DNA from: Sinonovacula constricta
Taxonomy: Eukaryota > Mollusca > Bivalvia > Cardiida > Solecurtidae
Reading direction: 5' to 3'
Length of the DNA stretch: 64,000 bases
Assembly (NCBI GenBank): GCA_007844125.1
Contig: CM017567.1
Span: 33,451,665-33,515,664 of the forward strand
Part shown: one piece after another, positions 36,349 to 49,215 of the stretch
Position numbering within the stretch: position 1 is the first letter of the stretch
Layout: each line of letters starts with the position of its first letter
Position numbers and translations under genes: made by a program
The notes under the pieces: model-generated
Told to the model about the DNA's origin: nothing
Seen by the model: only the letters and a program-made list of their open reading frames with translations
The model's database searches: none

Positions 36349-36832
36349 ATGTGGATCTATTGTATTTTTATATTCCTCTGGATATTTAAATTGGATATAT
36401 CTGCACCGTATGGTAAGTTTGTCAATTTTATTACTCAACCGACTAGTGTGTATAGTGTAGTTGTATTTTATAGCAATTCAAGTACTATTGCTCCAGTTGA
36501 TATCGAACGAAGCTTTTCAATTCTTAAGCTAAATAAACTATTAATAAATTTTATACTACACGCAATGAAGTCCGAATCTTTCCGTCGGAGTTTCTAGATG
36601 TTTTAATGATTCCATCTTTATTGTATTAATATCCACAGACGCGTGCTCAACGGTAACTGGCACGGTGCTCTATTTATTATTAAATTAAATACTATTGCAC
36701 CAACAACGCATATTTGACTTGGTCCTTATTTTAGTGTTAGAACAACCAGTAAACCAATTGGAACCGAAGGATAGACGCTCTTTAAAATCCGCCATTAATA
36801 CGTACAATTACTACAGCCCGGGTCTACCTTGA
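36349..36832 (+). CDS. Candidate two-exon secreted peptide gene, 53 aa
   Basis: Exon 1 (36,349-36,412) starts at an ATG in good context (AACCATG) and encodes a strong hydrophobic leader, WIYCIFIFLWIF, ending in phase 1 at a consensus GTAAGT donor. The first suitable acceptor (CCTTATTTTAG, exon from 36,735) continues in phase 1 for 32 codons to TGA at 36,830-36,832. The predicted mature part is polar, carries an Asp-Arg-Arg dibasic site, and ends SLKSAINTYNYYSPGLP. That layout (leader, spacer, dibasic site, short Tyr-rich tail) resembles a peptide precursor. A 14-base open stretch at 36,641-36,654 between AG and GT would break the frame if included. I recognise no family. No transcript or homologue supports it from sequence alone. 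Confidence 0.3.
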
Positions 36833-38440
36833 ACGAACTTAGCCATTTTACATATATGCTTAAGAAGATATTTTTATGAAATACATAAAAAATCGTTAAG
36901 GTTTTTATGGGGTAAAGGTGAATTATTATTTTGCATGTCTTGAAAACAAATTTAAAAATGTAAAATCAATTTTTGAACAGAAAGATCTTTAGATAAGGAT
37001 GCTAACCAGACTTAAGTATTGTGCCTTAAGTACAAAAAGTACTACGAACTCATGATATCGGTATTAAGATAATGTTATTCCTTGGTGTTAATTATGTGTC
37101 AATGGTCTGGTATTAGCCAGCACCGGAGTATACGTTTTCCCTACATGCAATGAAATATAGCTTTGTTATTTCTGCAATACAAACATTATGCCGTAATTGA
37201 GAATATTCAAAGTGTTTACAAAATACAAAAACACACGTCTTTTTTTAGAATGTTGCTTTTCATTTTATAAAGTGATCAAATAAAGGTTAAGTCCTCTTAC
37301 ATAGCTTTCTTTGATAAAAAAGGCAAATTATTATTAAAACACAGAACTCGATTATATATGGAACATTCGCTAAGCATGTCAACATTGAAAAAAGACGAGA
37401 GCACAACATATCGAAATCATACACAAATCCCATTTTTATTGATTGGTTACGTATTCCAATACTTTGTTATTAAAACATAAGAATGATAATACGTTTTATG
37501 AAAAAATAGTAATAAAAGAGGATTGTTAAATGATCACTTAAAGGTATATATTCAAACTATAAAAAGGCTCTATATGAATTAAAATAAGCTTACACAAATC
37601 TGCCTTATAAGCTGTACAACATGCTTTCAACAACACTCTTTTTTTCAAATAATATAAAACATATATTCAGCGACATGTTATGTTTTTGACGTGTGCCTCC
37701 AGAACTTCTACTGCCGGCAGAAAATCGATATCTAACTTTTTAAATGGTTATTAAACGCGTAAAAACCCAGAAAGAAGAGGTCATTATATAATTTACTTTG
37801 TTCTGCAATAAACGATATACCGATAATAATAACGCGGTTGACTTACATCGGTTATATGCTATCTACCTTTTAATAAATACAGTTGACTTACATCGGAAAT
37901 ATATTATCTACTGTTTAATAAATTCAATTAAGATCAAAGTTTAAGAGAGAAAAAATAACTCGCTTCATCTTCATAGATGATGTAGTGCAATTCTGTATGC
38001 TTGCTATGCCAGTGTTCAATAATGAACGATAATGGATAATAAAATTATTGAATAACCCACAATTAAAAACAAATAAATATCGTTGTATATTTTGTAAGAT
38101 ATGTTTAAAAAATCAACTATGCATCTCTTATAATGTAACAGCAATATATAACAATCAACTGATTCTGGCCTCTGTACAGAAAGGGTTACGTATGATATAA
38201 TTTGTTAAAATGTCATGAAACCTGTAAATGTGAATCGATCTGATTATGGTATGATGTTATATTATTATATATTGTATTTATTTAGGAAAAACATTAATGT
38301 ATCTTCATTACACAAACATTAATCTAAGACTAAATAGATCTAAGACTCTATAGTAAATAGCTGATATATCCATGTTCTAAGACTTACTATTTACCTCCAC
38401 CTTTAGATTTTGGAGTATAATGCATTATTCACGAATTTGT
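36833..38440. other. AT-rich interval with repeat family C fragments
   Basis: At about 37,665-37,740 the motifs GCGACATG(T/C)TATG, ACGTGTGCC and AATCGATATC recur at 56,325-56,410. At about 37,962 a CATCTTCATA motif recurs at 56,147. No gene is visible. Confidence 0.45.
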
Positions 38441-38797
38441 CAATCGGAACTGCTGGGATAATTCACGAATCATCTCTAGGAAGTATTTCGAAGAAAACCC
38501 CGCGAAAATTAACATTTCGGTGCCTATGACGTCATTAAAACAACAAAAATGAATGTTTTGTTATATCTACGGAAAATACATTAGCCGTTGTATATCTAAC
38601 GAGATGTGGACAATTAAAATGATAAGTGAAAGTTTATAGGATGAAAATAATTCTATACACTAAACCTTTCATCTTTTTGAAGATCTTTTTAATATTGTAA
38701 ACTTCTGCCGGCGAACAAAACGATACCCCAAGTATCATTGCACTAGATACATACAAGGGATGATTGTCCCGAAGAATTACCAGAGAAGTTCCGATTG
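38441..38797. mobile_element. Possible MITE-like element with imperfect terminal inverted repeats
   Basis: The 24 bases at 38,441-38,464 (beginning CAATCGGAACT) match the reverse complement of 38,774-38,797 at about three quarters of positions. The interior has no coding frame. I cannot see a certain target-site duplication, so the call is tentative. Confidence 0.35.
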
Positions 38798-39575
38798 GAT
38801 TTTCTATACTATATTTAAAAAAATATTTCTACATATAATGACACTTATTTTTCATGTCAGGAGATCCAACTTGACATTTAGAGCAACGGAACAAATGAAA
38901 AAAGAAAAGTTTAAGATCTAGTTATAGTTTGATATCCAAGAAATCAAAATATCAGTTTAAATCTGCCCCCAACTAAATGTTTAGCGTTATGTGTAATTTA
39001 TGAAGACTCCTTATTCCATCCTTCTAATATCTATTTATGCTGAACTATTCTGAATCCAATAATATTCCAACGCGTCGCGCTTTCCATAGCTGATAGACTC
39101 AGATATTTATAGACCGCGTAATAAGGAAACTTTTGAATACAGAACAAAAAAAATATCGATACTTTTATAGTGAGTAATTGTGCATAGTCTTGAGCAATTT
39201 TGCAAGTTCTTGTTTTGATTTGTTTTGTGTGTCATAACTCACTGTCCTATGAAAGGGAGGGAATTCATAACTAAAGGTTCACCAAAGCCGCACGTATGAC
39301 AGAGATTTCTAAGATTGTGTTTCCTGTTTGTCTAGGTCTCCGGCGCCAACCAATATTCCATTTTTTTGTTGGATTTATTTACAGTTATTATATTTCCCAT
39401 GCATAGTCAGCCACCAGTTCCGCTTATTATGACTACATTATTAATGAACATAGCCTTTGCAATAATGTCTTTGGTCAGGATCGATGTTCTTGGTCGATTA
39501 AGTTTTCACCAGTCTTCATGTGACTCTCGATAAAAATGCCATTGCTCTAGACTTAGTATTGCAGGTGTATATGTT
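38798..39575. other. No feature seen
   Basis: AT-rich sequence between the MITE-like element and the minisatellite. No exon or repeat is recognised. Confidence 0.5.
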
Positions 39576-40212
39576 ACAAGATGTTAAGTTGTTCTATCTA
39601 ATGAAATACAAGATGTTAAGTTGTTCTATTTAATGAAATACAAGATGTTAAGTTGTTCTATCTAATGAAATACAAGATGTTAAGTTAAACATTTTCTTTC
39701 TATTGAAATGCATACTGTTAAGAGAAACATGTTCTATCTATTGAAATACAAAATGTTAACAGAAACATGTGTTAAGGTAAACGTATGCTTTCTATTAAAA
39801 CGCAAGATGGTAAGTCAGACATGTTCTATCTATTTAAGATACAAGATGTTAATTTAAACATGCTCTGTCTATTGAAATCAAGATGTTAAGATGGAAATGT
39901 TCTATTAAAAAAACAGATGTAACGTTAAACATGTTCTATCTTTGACAGACAAGATGTTACGTTAAACATGCTCTATCTATTGACAGACAAGATGTTAAGT
40001 TAGACATGTTCTATCTATTGACAGACAAGATGTTACGTTAAACATGCTCTATCTATTGACAGACAAGATGTTACGTTAAACATGCTCTATCTATTGACAG
40101 ACAAGATGTTACGTTAAACATGCTCTATCTATTGACAGACAAGATGTTAAGTTAGACATGTTCTATCTATTGAAATATGAAATGTTAAGTAAAAGACGTT
40201 CTATCTATTGAA
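39576..40212. repeat. Minisatellite with 32-bp and 38-bp units
   Basis: The left part repeats a 32-bp unit (ACAAGATGTTAAGTTG, then TTCTATCTAATGAAAT). The right part repeats a 38-bp unit (ACAAGATGTTACGTTAAAC, then ATGCTCTATCTATTGACAG). Diverged intermediates lie between. About 17 units in total. The most uniform units are at 39,950-40,150, suggesting recent local amplification. Confidence 0.93.
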
Positions 40213-41470
40213 TGTTGCAGTAAAAACAAGCAATATAAAAATCTGTCTCAGTTACATGTAACACACTGTTGTCTATAGAAAGTTGTTTGGGTGAATTATG
40301 TTAGCTATATTGGAAAGACGTCCCAGATAGTATACGGTTTAGCAAACCGAACATCATGCGGAGATTTACTGTCCTTCTTGAAAAAATTGTCCAGTACGGG
40401 AGTTCATGTCAGGGGTCTGGGTATGCTTTAGGATCTCGCTGGTTTTGCATGCGATCTGTTTTGGTTTAACCGCTCTGAATGATACTGTTTATTTACGGAC
40501 ATATACATTCGATTTGAACCGCGAATATTCTTAAGTGCTTGTAAATATGTTTTAAATATTTATAAACAAGATTACATTAATTGTATTGGCATATGCATGT
40601 TTCAAACTTTGTACACTGAACACGGGCTATTAAATTAATGTTCAACACATTTAGTTTGAAAATATGATCACTTCTGTGGATCGTGTTGTTCTACAAAATG
40701 GATAGTGCACTTTTATTATATATTGAAACATTTACGAATAAAATGGCATTTTGTCAAATATATAAGATATGCAGACATATGATTATAAACAATAATATAA
40801 TGCATATAGGTCTGTTGCAAAGTGAAGTTTAGACGAAAGAAGTCTTTTTGCTTTATCAATTTGTACACGTATGACACAAATAACTTTAGGTTAGGTTCAG
40901 TCGTATTCTGCGTAGCTAGATATGCATGTACTAATCTTCTACATTATGGATATTGTTAAGTTAGGTTAAAACTGAGAAGTTATCTAGGCCTACATGTATT
41001 AGGGTTTTATTCTAGCCTAGCCATTTAGGAAAAGAGGAGCATATGTTTAAAAGAAAGGCTAGACAGTTACAATTGTTTTATTATATATAGTTAGTAAATT
41101 GTCAATTGTGGATAGAAGACAGACACTGATAATATAGTTCGATTTAAAATGCAGTTATAATCATAATGTTTTGTTGTTGTTTTTTCATTTTTATTTGTAC
41201 TTTAGCGACGTTATATTTATGGTATGTATAAAAACTAGGTTATACTGTTAATTTTATTAACATTTTGCAACGGCGATCGATATATTTCCGATGTCTGAAT
41301 TTAGCATCAGTGTATACTTTATTACGATATTTCCAGCAACGAAAGATGCAAAGCTGATAAATGACGTCATATATTGTCATCAACTGCAATTACAAGGAAT
41401 TAATAATAAACGGACATAGCTTCTGCAGATGTGAGTCTTTAGGCAGACAAATGAATCTGGGTCGATTGTG
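40213..41470. other. No feature seen
   Basis: AT-rich. No coding frame or recognisable repeat. Confidence 0.5.
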
Positions 41471-41701
<231 letters not shown>

Positions 41702-42346
41702 CGTTTGTTAGGTAAGGATCGTCAGGCGAAAATCAGCGTTATAAAAAATAATAAAAATATACACGCATTCTGGATAACGCTCTTGTATAACATATCAAAT
41801 GTTATGTCTACATTGTAATGAAAACATGCTGTGAAATTATATTTCCTTTTGCTAATCATATATTACATGTATTTTTACTCATAAATGTTTCATATTTGTA
41901 TCTTTTTATATAACAAATAATAACATCATGCACACACGTCGTTTCGCTTCACGCACTCAATTAAAACACGCTACTTTGTGTTTACCGAGCTAAATCTACA
42001 CCTTGTGTTGTCCGTTTGTGTTATCACACTGTAAAGTTAACAACATTAAGCCTTGCGTGTACTTAATCTTGCACAAATACCTAAAATGTTCTCATCTATT
42101 AAGGCCCCTTATTGAAAAAATAGATTCATTACAGCCACCGAGAAACTTCTCACATGCGTGCTCCTATATAAATATGCGTACTTGAATTATTTTGTTACCC
42201 GCTATCTTCGTAATTAATAAAATGGTAATTGCAGTGTAACATATAAGATATTTTCGGTGAACCAAAACACGCTCTTTAACATGATAAGGATTATGTTGGT
42301 ATGGTTTGATGACGCTGCACTGATGATGTGAATACTGAAATAAGGT
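41702..42346. other. No feature seen
   Basis: AT-rich sequence between two simple repeats. Confidence 0.5.
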
Positions 42347-42369
42347 ATGACGACGATGACGACGATGAC

Positions 42370-42404
<35 letters not shown>
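42347..42404. repeat. (GAT/GAC)n microsatellite
   Basis: GAC-rich at the left and pure GAT at the right, about 19 triplets. Confidence 0.95.
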
Positions 42405-42408
<4 letters not shown>

Positions 42409-42559
42409 TTATACAATTTTCTTTAGATTTTCAGAAAGCGGTTTGTAAATAATCTCCTAAAAAAGACACAAGTTCTAATTTCAGCTATAAAACTGATTCA
42501 ATACAATTACATGTGAAAAATCTTATTAAAGCGAAATTCATTCAAATCAAATTTTTACT

Positions 42560-43030
42560 TCACCGAATTTTATCTTGGCTGACATAATAGGACTGTGATG
42601 TTCTGTGGTTGATACATGTCTTTTGTCATGGATTAGGTCTTTGGGAATTATCTAAGAGCTCCGGTCTTTTTTGTCATCTAACGTTACAAAAACACATTTA
42701 CGAACATCGTCAATGTCGGTCTCGAAGAAAAGATAGACCTCCTTTTTAATATGCTCTATCACGAGATCTCTTCGTTTTGTCAATCAGGTTTTAATTATAT
42801 TGTAAAAATGTCTATAAGAGAGATGGAGCATAGATTAGATGCTACGGAATAAATGTTTCTTCCTGTGATGCTGTTTTAGTTAAGGGATAGAACGGGAAAG
42901 AAGTTAATAGATATTCTGTGAAGTATTGAATTTTCTTAGAATAACAGAATGTGTTCGACTGTGTTTTATGAGCCCAGCATGTTTTTAAAGATAGGACACT
43001 AATATGTATATCTGAGATAAAGATGCGAGT
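42560..43030. repeat. Dispersed repeat family C, copy 1
   Basis: The right half (GGAATAAATGTTTCTTC, a (T/A)GAATTTTCT box, a CTGTGTTTTAT-like end) matches 54,320-54,600. The left half (TTGGCTGACATAATAGGACTG) matches 56,515-56,640. The pieces occur in the same order, suggesting one long element now fragmented. Confidence 0.55.
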
Positions 43031-43145
43031 ATTTTTAAAATTTATTTTCACAAATAAACAAACACCCACAAGCTAAAAGTTGTCCAAGTACTCTATTAGT
43101 TGGTGGTATTTGGGTTGTGCATGCTTTCACAGAGGAGTTTACCAC

Positions 43146-43276
43146 CGGACCTGGTAGCGCAATCAGTAGAGCGTCGGCTCCAGGAATAGGAGGCCCCGGG
43201 TTCGATCCCGGACCGCGACATACAAAAGTTGTTATAATGGTACAAGAAGAAGAAGAAAAAGAAAAAAAGAAGAAAA
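43146..43276 (+). mobile_element. tRNA-derived SINE of a second family, with (AAG)n tail
   Basis: A box TAGCGCAATCAGTAGAGCG and B box GGGTTCGATCCC form a tRNA-like head up to about 43,220. A short linker and an AAG/AAAG-rich tail follow. It differs from the 25,402 SINE in body and tail. The head is well preserved. A decayed tRNA gene is an alternative. Confidence 0.7.
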
Positions 43277-44667
43277 ACACAACAACAATAACACATTGTA
43301 AGAAAACTAGAACATCAATTACAACTGCCATAGCTGACCGTACGTTTTTATTATCTAAAGTACCCAATTATTTGACATATTTACTAATAAATAGCAGCAA
43401 ATAAACCATTAGTGTGTAGATGTACATCATATACGTGTCTTATCTACTTTGTAAACGTATCTTATCGATTCAATGAGACAATAAAGAGACCGCGCCAAAG
43501 GTTGAATTAAAATTATTGCAGAACAGAAAACCAATGTTATTTTAAAGCCGAGTTTTAGCAAGCACAAGCCATTTAGGCGAAACCATGGACTAAATCGTTT
43601 GGCTTTATACTATGGGATGACTGTAATTACCACAGCTGCCTTAAAAAGAAAGTGGCCATATAGAACATTTATCTGTACATCGGTTTTGGTGTCGGTGTAA
43701 AAATAACAACTATTTTAACACAAGTATACCAGTATTTCTATGTTATTAGTCTTTTCTCCTTTTTTCTATACAGCGGCAAAAGTGGTTTTTGCTTCGAAAT
43801 GCACATGACCTCTGCTTTGGATATTTGATTTATTGGTTCAGCCAAATAAAACAACAACGGCTTAAATGAGTGATCGCAATAATTTAAAGAATATAAATGG
43901 AATATTTTGTGGGAAAATGTAATATATTGACTTTCCATAAATTCAAGGATGCAGTCGACATTTATAACAGCGAATAATATAGTGTTTTTATTAAAAAAGT
44001 GATAGTTGCAGATATAATTTAGAAGCTTGTTCAGTAATGTGTCTTTTATTTTGAACGAATGTGATACAGCCTTAAGTAATCTTATGAATATTGCACCTTA
44101 ACTTGGAAAAATGTAATTACATGTACCTGTAATTATCCGACTAATACGACTTATTACAAAATGGGCAAATCTCATCCATACGTATTACTGTTATTTTTGT
44201 TGCAAGCGAGCAAGTTTACAACAGAGAGCTAGAAAGTAAAGGAAGAAGAAAATTAATTTCTGATGTAGGCATACAGACAGGTAGGATAGACAAACGGATT
44301 GCATTCATATGCTCAACTTAATAAAACAAGAACAAAGTTAATGGAAATCTTGTGACAATTTTCCTAGGAAGACGATGCCATAGACATCACCAGCTTAACA
44401 TTCAATTATCTATTGAACAATTATACAACGTGCCTGAAAATATCCCAGTATCTAGGGTTATCAATATTAAACAATTAAACAAACTCACAATAAAGCTTTT
44501 TGATAGAGTCAATAGATACTTATTCAACTCTTTAAAAATGTCAAAAACAATAAACATGAGCCCTCAAACATTATTTCAAAGTTATACTTCGAAAATATTT
44601 TTAAAAGTGAAAGGATGCGTGTGAACAATGGAGGGCAAAACTTGTTTAATGGTTGATAAAGATTCAT
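43277..44667. other. No gene supported
   Basis: A plus-strand frame at 44,352-44,624 opens on GTG, not ATG, and shows no family signature. Confidence 0.5.
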
Positions 44668-44799
44668 AAAAAAAAAAAAAAAAAACAATTAAAACGAATA
44701 ATACAAATAAAAATGAGAAATTCACAATGGTATAGTAATAATAACAACAACAACAAAAATTAAACTTATAATAAACGAGAAAGTCACAATTTCATAATG

Positions 44800-44849
<50 letters not shown>

Positions 44850-44938
44850 TACAACAACAATAATAATAATAAATAATAATAATAATAATAAATAATAACA
44901 ATAATAATAATAATGAGGATAATAATAATAGTTTTATC
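44668..44938. repeat. Poly-A run and (TAA)n microsatellite
   Basis: About 17 A at 44,668-44,685, then a long TAA/AAT tract from 44,797 to 44,938 with CAA interruptions. Confidence 0.95.
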
Positions 44939-46359
44939 CTAGGATGTAACATCTGGTGTGTATTGTATGACTAAGCATCATGTAATTATCTCATTACACA
45001 TTTTCAATAAAGACAAGCTATCTTGCTGACGAAATCTTTTTTGAGACATGAGACTAATTTAGATTTAAAAGGCATTGAAAATAGCCTTTTTTAGAGTACC
45101 TCTCTCTCCATCCCAAGGAAAACGTCATACTGTGATCTCAGAGCTGAACACTTGAAGAGTTAATACTATACACAGAGATGTCATAGGGAAAGAGGTTGTT
45201 AAACAATAATTCAAACTGGATTAACGTGATAAGCACGTACGCTGTAATCCCGACCTCTTTTCTAATACATTGTACAACTGCAGGATTTTAAAGCAATATG
45301 CCGGAAATTTAGTTTATGTACGTCCGTTGATATTTGTCACCGTTGCAAAATAGCAAGGTGATAACTCAAAAATGAATATCAAAATCGCTGTTAGCGTAAA
45401 GATATGCTTGTTATACTATTTAAACTTACTACATGTACACAGCGCAGTAAAACGACCATATTGCCGAAAAATATCATAAGCGTCATCACACAAAAACTGT
45501 CAATTTACTCGCGTCAACCAAATTAGAGTTGCGATCAAGAAACAATGCGTTATCATTGTTTTAATATATGTTTGTGTGTGTGTGTGTGTTCATGAATGTT
45601 AATTCCCAAACGAAACGTTATTAAACACGTTCAAAACCTCTGCTTTTAAATGTATTTGTTTTCAAGCTTCATTCATGGCACTCATTTACGGATGCAACTC
45701 GCATTTAGGTCAATATTTATAACAAGATTCGTAATACCACAGATCGAAATAATGATAGAGACATCGGAAATTTCAATCAATAAACTGTTTGGTTCGTTTG
45801 TAAATACTTATCTTTCATCCTATTAAGGTTATCAAAATGAAACAAACTCATATTTTTCTATGAATAATTTGCTACAAGACTGTGATCGAATTTTGGACTG
45901 GTCTAATTAAAGCGTTTCCTAATATGAAAATGCACGTAAAATTTTAATAAATAATACTGAAGGAAACAATCCGATTGTTTGTTCTTGAAAACAGTATTTC
46001 AAATAATTTAAAACGTTTTGGGTGGATTTTCTTTCACATTAAACATAATATTAATGCATCCCCTCAACGAGTGTACTGAGAATCTTTGACCATTAAGGCA
46101 TGTCTATGTAGGTTTCAGTAAAGTCCCTAAAAGGAACGACACGAACATATGCTGTATGGTGATAAGACAGTCACTTTTATCTGTCATTTGACAGCAAAGA
46201 AACACTCTTCAAGGATACCATATGCTACAAATATAGTTTTATTTCAAAGCATAAATTGATCTGGTGAATTTAATTCCCCCCTGGAAAGTTAACCTTTACG
46301 TGTAGCTTAAATCCTTTTCTATTTAACAAGTAGCTATTTGCTCAAACTGCTATGAACAA
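44939..46359. other. No gene supported
   Basis: Contains a short (TG)n at about 45,569-45,590. Otherwise AT-rich and featureless. Confidence 0.5.
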
Positions 46360-46510
46360 TGATAATTTCCCCTGGGACAAACATTCTGTAGATAAAATGA
46401 GCGGGGAGTCTTGTATCTTTAGTAATTAGGAACCATATAAAGACAGAACAATAGGGAATGTCAAGTTGACGAATTGGTGCAGTGATTACCTATATAATGA
46501 AGAAAGTTTG
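46360..46510 (+). repeat. Dispersed repeat family B, copy 1
   Basis: TGATAATTTCCCCTGGGAC is followed by an AGATAA box, a GGAACCATATAAAGACAGAACAAT-like box and a TTACCTATATAAT end. The same order recurs at 52,785-52,945 and 61,135-61,265. Confidence 0.6.
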
Positions 46511-47522
46511 CATAAAGTCGTTTATTTTGATGAGTAAAATAAACGCCATAACTCACTATCCTATTAGAAAGACGGAACAAATAAGAGAGATTCGCAAAAC
46601 ATTGGCCTCAGACACAGTTTGTTTTGTCATATTTGGCGCCCATCAACATGTGGTTAAAATTATTTTGTCTTTATATTTTGTACAAGACGATTCGTGGTAA
46701 AAGATTTCGGATTTTGTCTATTTTAAATATTAGATTGAAACGCATTTGCAACTAAGATCAAAACAAAATAATGTTCCATGTTTAGGCTTGGATATATTGT
46801 CTTTATGTGTGTATTCGCGCGCGCGTGTGTGTATTTTACTTTCATTTCACTATAGCGGCTGTACAAACGATAAAGTATACCTTAATAGTCAGTCATCAGC
46901 GTCAAATGCATTTTAATTTAAATAGGTTGTATAATTTAAGGTATTTTCCAAGGATCCAGTGTTTATGAAAACTGGCAGTCAAGACAGACTGAGCTATGTA
47001 AATTATATAATTTTCTCTCATTCAAATTTAAGGAGTTGCTGTATCGGTAAATATTTAACCTATTTTTTATAAGAATACTGCATGACCTATCCATAAAGAC
47101 ATTTGCCAATAATACAATTTTTTGCAACTGAAAAAAAGGTTTGCCAATTCATATAGTCCAACGTTACAAATATAATTCAACTATTTCATCAATACACATT
47201 CTGTGTCTGGTACCGAAATTTGTAAACTTAATAACCTGATATTCTTAGAGAAAAACAGAACGCTTTTTGAACAGTAACTTATATAATTATGTATCACTTA
47301 CAAGGAAGCAATGCTCTCTCACTTCACAAATAAACTTACTTACAAACGTATTTTTCTGCAAAAACTATATTTGGTTTTAGAAAACCGAAAAATACCGTAC
47401 AATAGTAATAACTTAGTGATAATAAAGTAACACTGCCAATCGGGAAATTCTTCATTGACGTGCTGATACGACCATAACATCTTTGTCATTAGATTTGTCT
47501 GTTATGTACTGTCTCCTTATTA

Positions 47523-47595
47523 AGCGGTATCAGTGATACCGCTCAACAGTGATACCGCTCAACAGTGATACCGCTCAACAGTGCTACCGCTCAAG
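47523..47595. repeat. Perfect 10-bp-arm palindrome and 16-bp tandem repeats
   Basis: AGCGGTATCA (47,523-47,532), one base, then TGATACCGCT (47,534-47,543) form a near-perfect hairpin. The right arm is repeated three more times with a 16-bp period, the last unit having GCTACC for GATACC. Confidence 0.9.
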
Positions 47596-49104
47596 TGAAA
47601 TTGCAGATACATAGTTTGTTATAGGGATGAAACATAACTTTAAAGTTAATGCAGTATGTTATATTGGTCTGAAATAAACAGATTTGATCGACAACGACTT
47701 CGGTGCATAGAATGTGTTAAGCACACGGAACGGTGATACTTACATGTCTTACAAATAAAATGTCTTTCATTGTGACTTCTTTCTCAGTGGTGTACAAACC
47801 TAAGCCAAAGGATACATCTATACTCCTCATAAACATAAGATGAGAAGTAAGACCGATTAATGTGGATACTTGTTCAAATGTTATCAACAGTTTTAAATAG
47901 CGAGTGCCAGAAAGACAACTTCAAATGGCAGGCATCTTAGAAACATCATAACTATTGACATGACGTCATTGGCCAAAAAAAGGATAATGGTTATTCTATA
48001 AAATGACAGTACTCCCAGAGGTATAGGGTATTCAATTTTAAAACTAACACAGGCTGAACGTTATATTTATTGCCTATACATTTGCAAGGTTTCTTCGTTC
48101 TAGCAGAAGGTTTATATATAATAAATAGACTAACCACTTTCTTTTTGGACACGCTGTAAAAATCGTATTTTGATTGTACGAATCTAATGGTTCTATCAGC
48201 TATCTGCTAAGAAATACTACGATAAACATTCTAAAATGACCCGTGAGTGAGCGCATTTGAGGTACAAACAATCGGTTATTAAACATTTTAACTACAATAA
48301 TTTTCCCGTCCTTGACCTTACTCCTTGACCGTCTTGAAACGGCCAGTCTGCAAAAGCATTGACTTATGTCAATCATGTCAATATATTTCTGTCATATTGG
48401 CCTTAAGCTGAAATACTGTGTAAAACAATGTCTGGAGCTCCGCGGATTATGTGATAACACATCGCGCAGTATTAATGACACTAAAATTAAACGTGAGATT
48501 ATGCACGAAGACCGTGCATAAAGCTGATTAAACGAACGGACGAACCTCTAACTTTCTGGAAAATCTCTTTTAAAACAAACGTTTTCAAATGAAATATCTT
48601 ACACAAGTGACAACGAAATATCGCAGATGTAAGCAATATATTTTAAGAATATATTCACGAAATAAATGCCTCGTCATCTGAACAGTTCCTTAAGTGTGAT
48701 CAGACAAAATATAAAACAACCCATGTGCTAGCGTATATTAAGAATGTAATAGGTTGGAACTGCAATGTTCAATAAGTTTCCCCCTTTACCTAACCATATG
48801 AAATGAAATCTGCTTAGATGTATATGTCTTTCATTACGGAATAAGAAATCGCTTACATCCTTCGAGGACACCCTCAGATCAGAGTTATTAATTAAGAATA
48901 AGGCTTTTATCTACTGTACATATTGTACATATGTTGATAGTTTTATAATTTTATGACAAGTTATTTTGTCTTGATATTAGTTCATTTTATCGGTTTTAAC
49001 TCCCAATGCAGGTGCTTACTGTAAGTCGTCCTACTTTGACGGGATATTTTTATTTACACTGTTTGATGGGAAAACCTTCAGGAAGTGCGGGGTTGGAGCG
49101 CTCC
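47596..49104. other. No gene supported
   Basis: Near 48,320-48,360 a weak family A trace (GTCTTGAAACGGCCAGTCTGC) is visible. The rest is AT-rich. Confidence 0.45.
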
Positions 49105-49215
49105 CCAAAGCAGGTGTAAGCACCCCAGTCGGTCGTTTCGCTGACTGACTGTTCCAAGGCGGTAACTGCTGGTTTTTCTATTTGTGTGTCTCGTCTCTGT
49201 GTTGTTGTCACATTT
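49105..49215 (-). repeat. Dispersed repeat family A, single copy outside the segmental duplications
   Basis: Minus-strand GTTACCGCCTTGGAACAG, CAGTCAGC and CTGGGGTGCTTACACC boxes. It shows that family A is interspersed and not simply part of the duplicated segments. Confidence 0.7.

Noticed and set aside
43146..43220. Functional tRNA gene
   Set aside because: A and B boxes are present, but the sequence continues into a linker and an AAG tail, and I could not fold a standard acceptor and anticodon arm by eye. A SINE head fits better.
44352..44624. 90-codon plus-strand frame
   Set aside because: It opens on GTG, lies in AT-rich DNA and has no recognisable motif or splice signals.
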